Source: Promethearchaeota archaeon
GTDB taxonomy: Archaea > Asgardarchaeota > Lokiarchaeia > Sigynarchaeales > SOKP01
Assembly: GCA_013375495.1 (NCBI GenBank)
Contig: JABXKC010000001.1
Span: 1-64,000 of the forward strand
Direction: 5' to 3'
Length of the DNA stretch: 64,000 nucleotides
Shown here: piece by piece, positions 16,725-25,505 of the stretch
Position numbering within the stretch: position 1 is the first letter of the stretch
Layout of the letters: each line of letters begins with the position of its first letter
Translations under genes and position numbers: made by a program
Notes under the pieces: generated by a model
What the model was told of the DNA's origin: nothing
Databases searched by the model: none
Seen by the model: the letters and a program-made list of their open reading frames with translations, nothing else

Positions 16725-17594
16725 TTACTCAGTTTCAATTTCCTTATAGAGATCGCTTAAAAATAAGCGAATTTGCTTATTAGAAGAAGGATCGTTGTTG
16801 AAATTTGAATATAGATAATTACCTAAAAAAGATTTTATTTCTAGTTCAAAATCTTCATGAGTTATAAATTTAAATCCCTTTTCAAGTTGTTTTTTATCGA
16901 TGATTGGTTGAATGTGTTTTTTAATTAAATACAAAACGAAATTTACAAGTATTTTATTGATATTTTCCTCGTCATCTCCTGAGAGTTCATAATCTCCCTT
17001 CACAATTCCGTCTTTAATATTATTTAGCTGCATCAAAGTTATCTCAATGTCTTTAGGTAGTTTTAACCGTTTTATTTTGTTTGTCATATTTTTATCGTTT
17101 ACCATTCCTAGTTTTGAATCGCAATAATTCTCTAAATTCGCAAAGAATCGGACTAGGAATTTAAAATTATCGTCAATGCTGTATAAATTTTCCCAAGCAC
17201 TAAAATTAAGTTCTTCCAACTCTTCTTCAATTTTACCTTTTACTTTATTAGTTAATGCTTTTAGGTGTTGTGAATAATCACCGTAAGGGAATCCGTAATA
17301 ATAGCTGTTATATTTTTCACTAACATCTTGTGTAGTTGTTTTTTGAGCGATAATTTTTTCCTTCCTTACAATTTCTTTTACAAATTTTAAAATATAATTA
17401 CATGAAGGACAATAGGTTACCCACGTACTTAAAATAACTTCCTGAGGTTTCACTGTCTTAGAACTTATGTATCCATTAAATCCAGACACTTTTTTTCCAC
17501 CATGAGTAGAAAATATGGCTTCATCTGGGTAAAATGTTCTTGGAATGAACTTCATTTTACACGCAGGACAGTTAATCATTTGTTTATCGTTCAT
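16725..17594 (-). CDS. Zinc-finger protein of unknown function (CPAC/CPSC)
   Basis: A 289-residue protein whose N-terminal 70 residues hold two cysteine pairs, C9-x2-C12 and C62-x2-C65, separated by a variable loop, as in zinc ribbons with a long insert. The layout resembles DUF2225 proteins, though I would not name it so firmly. The rest is charged and helical, without membrane segments. It converges on the RING gene, with three bases between the stop codons. A large palindrome lies upstream at 17706-17751. Confidence 0.5.
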   Translation of the reverse strand: MNDKQMINCPACKMKFIPRTFYPDEAIFSTHGGKKVSGFNGYISSKTVKPQEVILSTWVTYCPSCNYILKFVKEIVRKEKIIAQKTTTQDVSEKYNSYYYGFPYGDYSQHLKALTNKVKGKIEEELEELNFSAWENLYSIDDNFKFLVRFFANLENYCDSKLGMVNDKNMTNKIKRLKLPKDIEITLMQLNNIKDGIVKGDYELSGDDEENINKILVNFVLYLIKKHIQPIIDKKQLEKGFKFITHEDFELEIKSFLGNYLYSNFNNDPSSNKQIRLFLSDLYKEIETE

Positions 17595-17705
17595 AATTCA
17601 CTCAATGATGTTTTTTAACATTTAATTATAATTCCCATAAGCACAATTCAATTGAGGGGAAATAATTTTTAAAATCGGTCGGACCAGAATTACTAATACT
17701 CTTAC

Positions 17706-17751
17706 CTTACAGTTTCCAATAAATTTCGAAATTTATATTCTTAATTGTAAG
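17706..17751. repeat. Nested inverted repeat with a perfect 18-bp palindrome
   Basis: ATAAATTTCGAAATTTAT at 17719-17736 is a perfect 18-base palindrome. It is flanked by CTTACA (17706-17711) and TGTAAG (17746-17751), which pair with each other. The site lies between two genes on the minus strand, after the stop of the LysE gene and about 110 bases ahead of the zinc-finger gene start at 17594. It could be an operator for a dimeric repressor or a transcription end structure. Confidence 0.55.
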
Positions 17752-17818
17752 AAACTTCTAGAGAACTATTATATATTTGTGATACTAGGATATTTTTATG
17801 TGTTAAATTTGAATACTA

Positions 17819-18496
17819 TTAATTTCCAAGTATTTCAAATTGTGAAGGATTTAAAACTGTATCAAGAGCATGGTAGATGCCAAAAACAATCATAAAAATA
17901 CCGCTAACTATTAAAACATATTTGTATATTTTTGGATTCAATGATTTCCCGCCATAATAAACGAATAGAGATATAGGTAAATACCAAACTACATCTCCTA
18001 GTTCGTGTCCTAAAAAGAATATTAATGTCTCCATCGGCATCAAAAGCGTGATCTTCAATCTGACTACCATCAAGGAGAAGCCCGTCCCAGCCCACCAAAA
18101 GGTCCAAAAAGGATTTGACAAACTGACTAAAATCCCACCTACATAACTATTCCCTTTATACCCCTTTATTGCAATTCCCTCGAGAGTGTAATCTTCTTCA
18201 AAGTCCGTTTTTAAAACCTCCCTTATTGTGATTATTCCATAGATTACCAATAATAATCCTCCTATAACCCCTACTAAAGTTATAAAGATTATATTTTGAA
18301 AAAAGAAAGAAGCTCCGGCAAGTAAAGCTATTATTATAGCCAATTCGATTGTGGCATGTCCAAGAAGAATATAAATCGCTGCTAAATAACCTCTCTTTTG
18401 TTGAATTGACTTATAAATTGTGAAGGTTAAAAGTGGACCTGGTTGTAAAGCTCCAGAAAGAGCAATAATAAATGAAGTTATAAAAATCTCTATCAT
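17819..18496 (-). CDS. LysE/RhtB family amino acid exporter
   Basis: A 225-residue protein with six hydrophobic segments. It carries the family hallmark A-L-Q-P-G-P near residues 16-21, then G-H-A-T-I-E-L (family G-x-x-x-G/x-D region), and S-N-P-F-W-T-F-W-W near residue 125. LysE family members export basic or other amino acids by proton exchange in the cytoplasmic membrane. The substrate is not deducible. The next gene on the same strand (tail-anchored repeat protein) lies 22 bases upstream, so the two may be co-transcribed. Confidence 0.8.
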   Translation of the reverse strand: MIEIFITSFIIALSGALQPGPLLTFTIYKSIQQKRGYLAAIYILLGHATIELAIIIALLAGASFFFQNIIFITLVGVIGGLLLVIYGIITIREVLKTDFEEDYTLEGIAIKGYKGNSYVGGILVSLSNPFWTFWWAGTGFSLMVVRLKITLLMPMETLIFFLGHELGDVVWYLPISLFVYYGGKSLNPKIYKYVLIVSGIFMIVFGIYHALDTVLNPSQFEILGN

Positions 18497-18518
18497 CTTA
18501 AGAATATTCTTTAGTTTT

Positions 18519-19103
18519 TTAATAATCGAATAATCTAGTTATCAACGCTACAATAACAAACAACACAACCAGAATCGGAATCATGAATACGAGAAACATG
18601 TAGGATCCTTTAATCATTTCCCGTCTAAATGTTTTAAGCCCTTTTTCCCAGTCTCTTTTGGTGTTTTCTTGCCAATTTTTTACGTCTTCACTTATCTTCA
18701 GCTTTCTAGCTTCCCATTGTTCTTTAGTCTCGATTTGTTTTTTCTCTAAGTCTACTTCCCATTCTTTTAATTTTTTATCCCAAGATTCTTGATTTTTTTT
18801 GAAAAACGCGTTCATTTTTTCTAGGTTATTTTCCCACGCATTTGTATTTTCCTTGTGTGTCTTCTCTAACTCTGTACCCCATTCTTTGAGTTTAGCATCC
18901 CAATTTTCCTTAGCACTTTTAAAAAATTGATTAATCTTCTCTTGATTTTGATTCCATAATTCTTTATTTTTTTTGGTGTTCTCTTCAACACTATTTTGAA
19001 AATTATTATATCCTTTTGTAATATTAGACACAAAATCGTTCCAACCTTTTAGTAGTAAGTTTTCTTTGGGTTCACTCTGTTCGGTTTCTTCTTTTTCAGA
19101 CAT
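18519..19103 (-). CDS. Tail-anchored protein with two 40-residue amphipathic repeats
   Basis: A 194-residue protein from an ATG at 19103 (an upstream GTG at 19115 would add four residues). Residues about 56-95 and 96-135 are two copies of a 40-residue unit with matching K-x-N-x-F-F-K, E-x-W-D-x-K-L-K-E-W, and W-E positions; tryptophans recur about every 10-11 residues, as in amphipathic lipid-binding helices. A single C-terminal hydrophobic span (about 168-190) ends in R-L-F-D-Y, so the helices face the cytoplasm. The function is unknown. The repeats look like apolipoprotein-type or membrane-shaping helices, which is inference. It precedes the LysE gene. Confidence 0.6.
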   Translation of the reverse strand: MSEKEETEQSEPKENLLLKGWNDFVSNITKGYNNFQNSVEENTKKNKELWNQNQEKINQFFKSAKENWDAKLKEWGTELEKTHKENTNAWENNLEKMNAFFKKNQESWDKKLKEWEVDLEKKQIETKEQWEARKLKISEDVKNWQENTKRDWEKGLKTFRREMIKGSYMFLVFMIPILVVLFVIVALITRLFDY

Positions 19104-19290
19104 AAGACTCTTCACTCTTTTTTGATAGCTTATAATAGTTTATATATCATTAGTTCTATTTAAATTCATTATTTAGGGTGCTTTTTGAGTTTTATTACTC
19201 CCAAATTTATTAAATTCTTAAAAGGTTAATAAAAAGGAGGGTACAATCAGCTTAAAAACTTTTATTCGATAAAGAATTACTTAGATTATC

Positions 19291-20670
19291 ATGGAATTTG
19301 AAGTGACTAAAAAAACACCACTCTTTAACGCGTTTTCAGAGCAAGGAAAACGAATTTATTTACCTCAAGGAATTTTTCATTGGTCAGGAAGGGCAAAAAA
19401 GGAAGCTGAAATAAGTGGTACTCTTGGATCTGCTTTTGGATATGAAAAAGATTTTATAGAAGGAGGGAGTTCTGAATGGGTACCTCTTTATTTAGAAGAT
19501 ATTAAAAATTATACGAAACTGAGCGTAAAGGAGGTTGTTCCATACTCTCAAGTTTCTGGTCTTGAAGAATTAAGGACTCATTGGAAAAAGTGGTTAATAA
19601 AGAAATCACTTTATAATAAGGATTTTGAGCTAGATAAGTTAAATAAGCTTGAGAATTTTACCACTACTCCTTTAGTAACTGCGGGATTAACAAATGGGAT
19701 ATTTTTATGTTGTTCATTGCTCTTAAATCCAAAGGAATTCATTATATCTCCAAATAAGAGATGGGGAAATTATGATAATATCGTTGAGAAATTAATCGGC
19801 GCAAAAATTAAATCATTTGATTTTTTCATTGGGGATAAATTCAATGTTCAAGGATTAAAAGACGCTATTTACGAAATTGCTAAAAAACAAGAAAAAGTAA
19901 CTCTTATCTTAGGATTCCCTAATAACCCTACGGGTTACGTTCCTAACGAGGAAGAAATGGAAGAACTAGTTAATATGTTAAAACAAACTCAAAAAAATCT
20001 TTCTAAACCAATTATCGTAATAGTTGACGACGCCTACGAACCATATATTTTTTCTCAAAATGCAATAAAACGCTCCATTTTTTACGCCCTACACGAGATA
20101 GAGGAAGATGTGATTCCAATTAAGCTAGATGGAATAACTAAAGAAATGTTACTGTACGGAGGGCGTATAGGGTTTATTACGGTTGGTTTAAAGCCACACT
20201 GGGTTAGTAATGATGATGAACTAATGGCTTTAAAATCAGAATTAAACAATAAATTATCGGGATTAGTGAGAACTACCATTTCAAATTCTAATCATTTCTA
20301 TCAAGCGCTTGTTATCAAACTCTTCAATGAGGTTGGTATGGAAGGCTTAATCCAGAAACGAAATGAAATCAAAAATCTCCTCAAAGATAGATACGAAAAT
20401 ATTAACGAAGAACTTAGAAAGATTGATAATTCGAATATTTCGGTAGATCCAAACGCGGGAGGCTTTTTTGTGTTTGTAAATTTAAACCCTAACAAAATTA
20501 GCGCGAACCAGTTTGCTGATCATCTATTAAGAAAATACAAAGTGGGAGTGATCCCCATTGAAAAACCAAATAGTAATATAAATGGAATTAGAATTGCTTA
20601 TTGTTCAATAGATTCAACTAAAATTTCCGAGTTCGTTAACCGTATTAACTTAGCGTTAGATGATTTTTAA
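19291..20670 (+). CDS. PLP-dependent aminotransferase, class I/II
   Basis: A 459-residue fold-type I aminotransferase. It has the substrate loop G-F-P-N-N-P-T-G-Y near 209-217, D-D-A-Y-E-P (cofactor Asp and Tyr) near 249-254, the PLP lysine in G-I-T-K-E near residue 285, and Y-G-G-R-I-G-F near 290. A late I-R-I-A-Y segment holds the carboxylate-binding arginine. It transfers amino groups between amino and keto acids. It is longer than the usual 390-residue family members and has an N-terminal Q-G-I-F-H-W-S-G-R segment. The donor is not deducible. It stands alone on the plus strand. Confidence 0.75.
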   Translation: MEFEVTKKTPLFNAFSEQGKRIYLPQGIFHWSGRAKKEAEISGTLGSAFGYEKDFIEGGSSEWVPLYLEDIKNYTKLSVKEVVPYSQVSGLEELRTHWKKWLIKKSLYNKDFELDKLNKLENFTTTPLVTAGLTNGIFLCCSLLLNPKEFIISPNKRWGNYDNIVEKLIGAKIKSFDFFIGDKFNVQGLKDAIYEIAKKQEKVTLILGFPNNPTGYVPNEEEMEELVNMLKQTQKNLSKPIIVIVDDAYEPYIFSQNAIKRSIFYALHEIEEDVIPIKLDGITKEMLLYGGRIGFITVGLKPHWVSNDDELMALKSELNNKLSGLVRTTISNSNHFYQALVIKLFNEVGMEGLIQKRNEIKNLLKDRYENINEELRKIDNSNISVDPNAGGFFVFVNLNPNKISANQFADHLLRKYKVGVIPIEKPNSNINGIRIAYCSIDSTKISEFVNRINLALDDF

Positions 20671-20785
20671 GTTTGTTCAGATATTTTCTAAATATTATTC
20701 CTTTATCTTTTATTAGTTTTTGCACACAGTTAAAAAGCTAGACTTTTATTTAGAAATTATAAAAATAATTTTTGAGGAATATTTT

Positions 20786-21802
20786 ATGAAACTATTTTTA
20801 GTCGATCAAGGTAATTTAAAAGAAATTTCAAAACCAATATTTTCCATGGGGGACGTATATGTCGTTGACGACGATAAAACAATTTACGTATGGATAGGTA
20901 GCAAAGCTTCTGTCGATGAAAAAACTGCAGGAGCGGCACAGGCACGAACTCTTGACCAACAAAGAGGTGGAGCTGCTAAGATAATTACTGTTGACGAAAA
21001 TCAAGAACCTAGTGCATTTTTAAAATTAATTAATCCCATGGGCGCGATGAAAGTTGTAGAGAAGAACATCGCAAAGACTCTTCTCAAAGATGTAGATACG
21101 GGAGATTGGGCAGGATTTGAAGAATGGAAAAATATTCTATATCGCGTTTCAGCAGAAGAATTTGAAGGGATTAACTCGATGAAAATGATTCAAGTTCCTT
21201 TTGCGAAAGATTCTTTAGATTCAGAAGACTGTTATGTTGCTGATTTAGGAAATAAAGTTTACATTTGGCAAGGTAGAACATGTAATGTCAAAGAAAAAGT
21301 AAAAGCAGGTCAATGGGCAAGAAATATTGATGCTGAAAGAGCTGGTTCCCAAAACGAACGAATATTTGAAGAAGGGGACGATTCTGAATTCCTCGCAGCG
21401 TTAGGGAGAGGAGTAGATTATAGAGAATCTGATGCGGTTCAATTAAGAGCTGAATCAGTGTTAGAACCTGAAACTGAAGCAGATAGAGCAACAGCAGAAA
21501 TTCAACCTGAATTTAAATCGGAAGTAAGAGAGGTTACTCCTGAAGAAATAAAAGCAGATATCGCCCAAATTAAGGATGTAAGCGCGTCAAGCGCGGGACC
21601 TGGAATCCCAGGACATGTAGATCATTCTATCTTGACTGTAGAAAAACCTGAAGGCCGTAGAAGATGCCCCAAATGTGGATGTGAAGATAAAACGATGATT
21701 CATGAGAACGTTGATAAAAGCAATATAATCCTCGACTACCCCAGAGTTTATGGAAAGATGTACCACTGTGGGGAATGCTCTACAGATTGGAGGGAGAAAT
21801 AA
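20786..21802 (+). CDS. Two-domain gelsolin protein fused to a C-terminal zinc ribbon
   Basis: Two gelsolin-like domains (about residues 1-105 and 110-215) each show the Y-V-V-D/Y-V-A-D...I-Y-V-W-I-G/V-Y-I-W-Q-G core and the following A-R-x-x-D-x-x-R-x-G helix. An acidic linker follows. The last 49 residues form a ribbon with C294-x2-C297-x30-C328-x2-C331, similar to TFIIS-type ribbons. Asgard two-domain gelsolins regulate actin filaments in a calcium-dependent way. A zinc ribbon at the end is not part of that known design. I place the start at the ATG at 20786, which has GAGG 8 bases upstream; the reading frame extends upstream to a TTG at 20720 without a ribosome site. Confidence 0.8.
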   Translation: MKLFLVDQGNLKEISKPIFSMGDVYVVDDDKTIYVWIGSKASVDEKTAGAAQARTLDQQRGGAAKIITVDENQEPSAFLKLINPMGAMKVVEKNIAKTLLKDVDTGDWAGFEEWKNILYRVSAEEFEGINSMKMIQVPFAKDSLDSEDCYVADLGNKVYIWQGRTCNVKEKVKAGQWARNIDAERAGSQNERIFEEGDDSEFLAALGRGVDYRESDAVQLRAESVLEPETEADRATAEIQPEFKSEVREVTPEEIKADIAQIKDVSASSAGPGIPGHVDHSILTVEKPEGRRRCPKCGCEDKTMIHENVDKSNIILDYPRVYGKMYHCGECSTDWREK

Positions 21803-21823
21803 CTCCAAATTATAAATAAACAA

Positions 21824-21839
21824 TTTTTTATCTTTTTTT
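21824..21839 (+). terminator. T-rich transcription end after the gelsolin gene
   Basis: Two runs of six and seven T, split by ATC, start 22 bases after the gelsolin stop. Archaeal transcription typically ends at such oligo-T stretches. The next gene is convergent. Confidence 0.5.
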
Positions 21840-21866
21840 AAATTTTATTAAAAAGTATTAGAAAAG

Positions 21867-23144
21867 CTAAGAATTCTTAATATCTCTACGAAGAATTTTG
21901 ATTTTTTTCTTTAACTCAACTAGTTCTTCTTCCTTATCTTCGAGTTGAGATTCTACTTTCAGTTTTTCATCTTTTACATTTTGCATTTCGGTTAAAATCC
22001 TGTCTTCAATTTGCTCAGATTCAAATAATTTATTTTTCAAGCCATCTTCTTTGTTTCTCAACTCTTTTATTTCCTTAACTTGTTCATCAACGACATTTCT
22101 TAAGTTCATTATTTCTAATTCAAGTTTTCCAGAAATATTTCCAGATTTTTCCTTGGATTCTTCCAATCTTACTTGAATTTGGTTGATAAATTCTTCATTT
22201 GTTAGATTTTTTTGAGTTAACTTTTCAATCTCCATTACTAAATTTTTAATCCGTTCTTCCTTTTTCGAGAGATCTTTTTTAACTAAACTAAAAGTTTCTA
22301 CTTTCTGCTGTAATTCTTTTATCGATTGAACAGACGATTGTTGAGAGCTTTCAAGTTTAAAAATCTCTTTTTCTTTTTCTGTAATAATTTCGTCTTTCTT
22401 TTCGAGTAGTACTTGAACTTTTTCAAATTTAGATTTTTGGACAGTGTCATTCTCTAAATATTGAATTTGTTCCATTAATTCTTTAATTTTTCCGTCCTTT
22501 TCTTGTAATCTCCCTACAAGTCCGGTGTTAGCTAGTTGTTCAGACTTTATTTTCTCTAATTCTACGCTGATACTCTCTATTTTTTGAGTTTGTTCGGCAA
22601 TAACTCCATTTAAATTGTCAACCTTATTTTTTTGGTCTTGAATGATTTGATTTTTTTCTTTAGCAGAGAATTCGAATTCTTCAATGTGCTTATTCTTATC
22701 TCTTAGTTGAGATTGTAGGGACTCAATTTCTTTTTCTTTGCTTTCAATTGATTTGCTTACTTCTAAATCTACTACATTTGTCTCGTTCAGAAATTCAATT
22801 TTTGATTCAAGATCGTTTACAAGATTATCTTTTTCAACGATTTTCTGCTGTAAATCTTCTATTGTAGCATTATTTTCTTTTGCTAATTGAATAGACTTTT
22901 CTTTCTCTTGGTTAAAAGTCTCAGAGATGGTTTTAAGACTTTCGTAATCGTCTTTAAGCGTGCTTATTTCGTCAGATAGTTGTTTGTTCTGTTCAATAAA
23001 GAAATTTAATTGTTCCCTTATTTTGTCTTCTTCAGAGGTTGGAATCTCCTCTTCTTCATCTTTTTCTTCTATCCAACCAAGTGAGCTTAACGCGTCTACC
23101 ATTGATGTGTCTTCTTCTTTTTGATCCCTCTGTTCGTCTGACAT
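21867..23144 (-). CDS. Long coiled-coil protein
   Basis: A 425-residue protein that is almost entirely Glu/Lys/Gln/Leu/Ile heptads from residue 40 to the end. The first 40 residues are acidic and carry a short M-V-D-A-L-S-S-L-G-W-I-E segment that could be a docking motif. No catalytic domain, membrane span or cysteine is visible. Such proteins in Asgard genomes are unassigned; myosin or SMC-like similarity would be only compositional. It is the first in a run of minus-strand genes and converges on the gelsolin gene. Confidence 0.6.
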   Translation of the reverse strand: MSDEQRDQKEEDTSMVDALSSLGWIEEKDEEEEIPTSEEDKIREQLNFFIEQNKQLSDEISTLKDDYESLKTISETFNQEKEKSIQLAKENNATIEDLQQKIVEKDNLVNDLESKIEFLNETNVVDLEVSKSIESKEKEIESLQSQLRDKNKHIEEFEFSAKEKNQIIQDQKNKVDNLNGVIAEQTQKIESISVELEKIKSEQLANTGLVGRLQEKDGKIKELMEQIQYLENDTVQKSKFEKVQVLLEKKDEIITEKEKEIFKLESSQQSSVQSIKELQQKVETFSLVKKDLSKKEERIKNLVMEIEKLTQKNLTNEEFINQIQVRLEESKEKSGNISGKLELEIMNLRNVVDEQVKEIKELRNKEDGLKNKLFESEQIEDRILTEMQNVKDEKLKVESQLEDKEEELVELKKKIKILRRDIKNS

Positions 23145-23261
23145 AATATTATAAAATCAACAATAGTATTTATTTTAATCTAAACAACATTATACGCGTT
23201 TTAGACATTTCTTTTTTAACGAACTCTGTCTTATAAAAAAAAGGATTAGTATTCAAAATTT

Positions 23262-23753
23262 TTAGTAATCTTTGGTAAATACGTATTTTTTGTCTAAAAA
23301 GAATTTAGTTATGTATCCAATAGAGAGAGCGATTATAAAACTTACTTCTAAAGGGGCATTAAAAAAATTAGTTAAGAGAAATTGAATACCGATATTTTCA
23401 ATTGTAGTTAAAATTGCAAATCCAAAGTACTTCAAAAACTCCTGTGAGGTTTCTTTAATCTTTAAACTCGATTTCTTAAAGACTATGTACTTATCTAAAA
23501 AGAATTTAATAATATAAGTTATCCCAACAGCCGCTATTGAACCTATTAATTCAGGCATATTAACAGGATTCATAGAACAATATAAAATCTGAAAAAATTC
23601 GATGCTTCCAAGGTTACTACATACAAAAGGAGCTATAACAAGTTGATTAATTTTTTGTATACCATAGTTTAAAACAATCATAAAAGCAGCAAAAATGAAA
23701 TAAAATACCATTTGTTTTTTAATGTTATTTTGTTCATCCATAGGCCTAATCAT
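23262..23753 (-). CDS. GtrA-like four-span membrane protein
   Basis: A 163-residue protein with four hydrophobic segments and the family pattern F-L-D-K-Y-I-V-F-K near 84-92 and again F-L-D-K-K-Y-V-F at the C-terminus. GtrA proteins move or flip lipid-linked sugars and partner with glycosyltransferases. No glycosyltransferase is next to it. An internal ATG at 23741 would remove four residues. Confidence 0.75.
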   Translation of the reverse strand: MIRPMDEQNNIKKQMVFYFIFAAFMIVLNYGIQKINQLVIAPFVCSNLGSIEFFQILYCSMNPVNMPELIGSIAAVGITYIIKFFLDKYIVFKKSSLKIKETSQEFLKYFGFAILTTIENIGIQFLLTNFFNAPLEVSFIIALSIGYITKFFLDKKYVFTKDY

Positions 23754-23796
23754 TTAAAATTAGTTAATTCAGTTAAAAGTGTTGTCTCGATTTAAA

Positions 23797-24435
23797 TCAT
23801 TTTTTTATACGATCCTTCCAAGAATCAACTTCTGATTCTTTATCTTCTTTTTCTTGTATGTCTTCATAGACATTCCCTTGTATCGATTCATTAGCTATTG
23901 ACCTAGTTAACTGGAGATGTTGCTCTTGATCTCCTGTCTGAGGAGATACACCTCCTAACATCCCTCCTGACATCCTTGCGCGCTTAACTTCTTTACCAGT
24001 TAATTTCCTGTATAATCTTTTAAAGCCATATATAATTAGAGTAAATGCGATTGAAAATAAGAAGTAGAGAGCGAACCAGCCAGATCCAAAAAATAAAATT
24101 GGAAAAGGGATTAATCCTTCTGCGTAAGGTGCGTAAATAATTCCAATCACAGCAAATATTCCAAGAAATATAAAACACCTTACACAAGAAGGAATCATTT
24201 GCTTTTTCATCATCAGTTTAGTTAATTCCATTGATTCTTGCTGGAGCTCTAGCATTTCTCGACGATCTCCAGTAAGTCTTGCTGTTCGCATTCGTTCTTG
24301 TAGGTTTTGTGATTTTTCTCTTAATTCTCTCGCAGCTCCCATGTTTAAACCTAAGATTCTATTTAGAAGCTCGCTTAAACCTACCATTCCGATTGTAATA
24401 AGCATTATTTGAATAATGATTTCTCCATTTGCCAT
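23797..24435 (-). CDS. EMC3/TMCO1-like membrane insertase (Oxa1 superfamily, DUF106)
   Basis: A 212-residue protein with an N-terminal membrane segment (about 5-27), a charged helical pair (about 35-77, R-E-L-R-E-K... E-L-Q-Q-E-S-M-E) followed by M-M-K-K-Q-M-I-P, and two more membrane segments (about 80-102 and 110-135), then a cytoplasmic tail of about 70 residues. This topology, with a coiled coil between TM1 and TM2, defines the archaeal DUF106/EMC3/TMCO1/Get1 branch of Oxa1-type insertases, which help insert membrane proteins at the ribosome. The acidic tail is longer than I would expect for an archaeal DUF106 protein. Confidence 0.8.
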   Translation of the reverse strand: MANGEIIIQIMLITIGMVGLSELLNRILGLNMGAARELREKSQNLQERMRTARLTGDRREMLELQQESMELTKLMMKKQMIPSCVRCFIFLGIFAVIGIIYAPYAEGLIPFPILFFGSGWFALYFLFSIAFTLIIYGFKRLYRKLTGKEVKRARMSGGMLGGVSPQTGDQEQHLQLTRSIANESIQGNVYEDIQEKEDKESEVDSWKDRIKK

Positions 24436-24618
24436 TAATTCATCACTAATATAGGAAAAGCATAATTTAAATTAAATTTTATTAATTCAACTTAGCGATA
24501 AATAAGAACAGAGTTAATATGTTGAGAGTAAACAGATAATTGATTTAGATAAGATAAATTTAATATTCCTTTCATAATTTCGTAAATTTTTAAAAAAGAA
24601 AAGAAAATGTTATAACTT

Positions 24619-24954
24619 TTAAGCTGCTGTTCCGCAATTTTTACAAATATACCGTTTTGCGAAGATTTTTATCCCAGATTGTTGAAATAATACTTGAGAT
24701 TTATCTTCTTCGGTGTTAAACGATGTTCCACCACAAGCTGGACAGATTCTTCTTCCTTCAACAGGAGGTTTTTCTTTTGCTCTTTCTTTTTCTTCCTGTT
24801 TTTCAACAACTCTTGAAGGTTTAACATATTTTTCTCCCGTTGGAGTTGTAGAATTCGCCGATTCTGCTTTTGAACTGTTAGGACCTAAAATTTTATCAAG
24901 TTTTTCGTCAATTTTTCTTAGTAGACTTAAAACTTCTTCCTCAAATTCGGGCAA
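24619..24954 (-). CDS. Stand-alone zinc-ribbon protein
   Basis: A 111-residue protein: an acidic N-terminal helix (E-E-E-V-L-S-L-L-R-K-I-D-E-K-L-D), a Ser/Thr/Glu-rich linker and a C-terminal ribbon with C71-x2-C74-x29-C104-x2-C107. The spacing and the C-P-x-C-G / C-x-x-C-G pattern are nearly the same as in the gelsolin fusion at 20786-21802, where the second pair lies 30 residues after the first. The ribbon type is TFIIS/RPA-like. The role is unknown. Confidence 0.6.
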   Translation of the reverse strand: MPEFEEEVLSLLRKIDEKLDKILGPNSSKAESANSTTPTGEKYVKPSRVVEKQEEKERAKEKPPVEGRRICPACGGTSFNTEEDKSQVLFQQSGIKIFAKRYICKNCGTAA

Positions 24955-25088
24955 TTTATTATTTCCTCTTTCTTTGTCATCTTGATATAATATTTTTATT
25001 ATATGATCTAAATCAGATATTAAAAATTTATGTGAAAAATAGGAATACAGAATGCTTTAAAAGAGTGTTAAAATAGAAAATCTGAAAA

Positions 25089-25376
25089 TTATCCTACAAT
25101 TGGCGCTTTTAAATCCTTTTTTGGAGTTGCATCAGGGTCAAAACGCTGTTCTCGATAATAAGTGTATATTCCTAATCCTATCATGAAAAATGAGAGTAAT
25201 AAATAGCCAATCCAAAAAGAAAGTCCTATTGCGAAGTTAATAGGGAATAGAATTCCCTCTTCTTGTATATAAAAGTAAATACCAATAAATGCTGTTATTG
25301 AACAAATGGTACCGCAAATGCAATCAAAATAAATCTGTATCCTCAGGGATTTAAGTTTTTTTTGTTGAGTTTGCAT
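25089..25376 (-). CDS. Small two-span membrane protein
   Basis: A 95-residue protein with a basic N-terminus, two hydrophobic segments (about 14-35 and 45-67) and a C-terminal tail with Y-Y-R-E-Q-R-F-D-P. No family is recognised. The short cytoplasmic tail has P-K-K-D-L-K-A-P. It lies between the zinc ribbon and the phosphatase, on the same strand. Confidence 0.5.
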   Translation of the reverse strand: MQTQQKKLKSLRIQIYFDCICGTICSITAFIGIYFYIQEEGILFPINFAIGLSFWIGYLLLSFFMIGLGIYTYYREQRFDPDATPKKDLKAPIVG

Positions 25377-25505
25377 TAATCATCCATTATTTAAAATAAA
25401 ACGTAGTTATATAGTCTCAGATGACTAATATAAATTTGGGTTAAAGGATATATAATAGAACTGGTTTTTACTCCTGAATTCGATACTAAAATAAATAATA
25501 AAATA

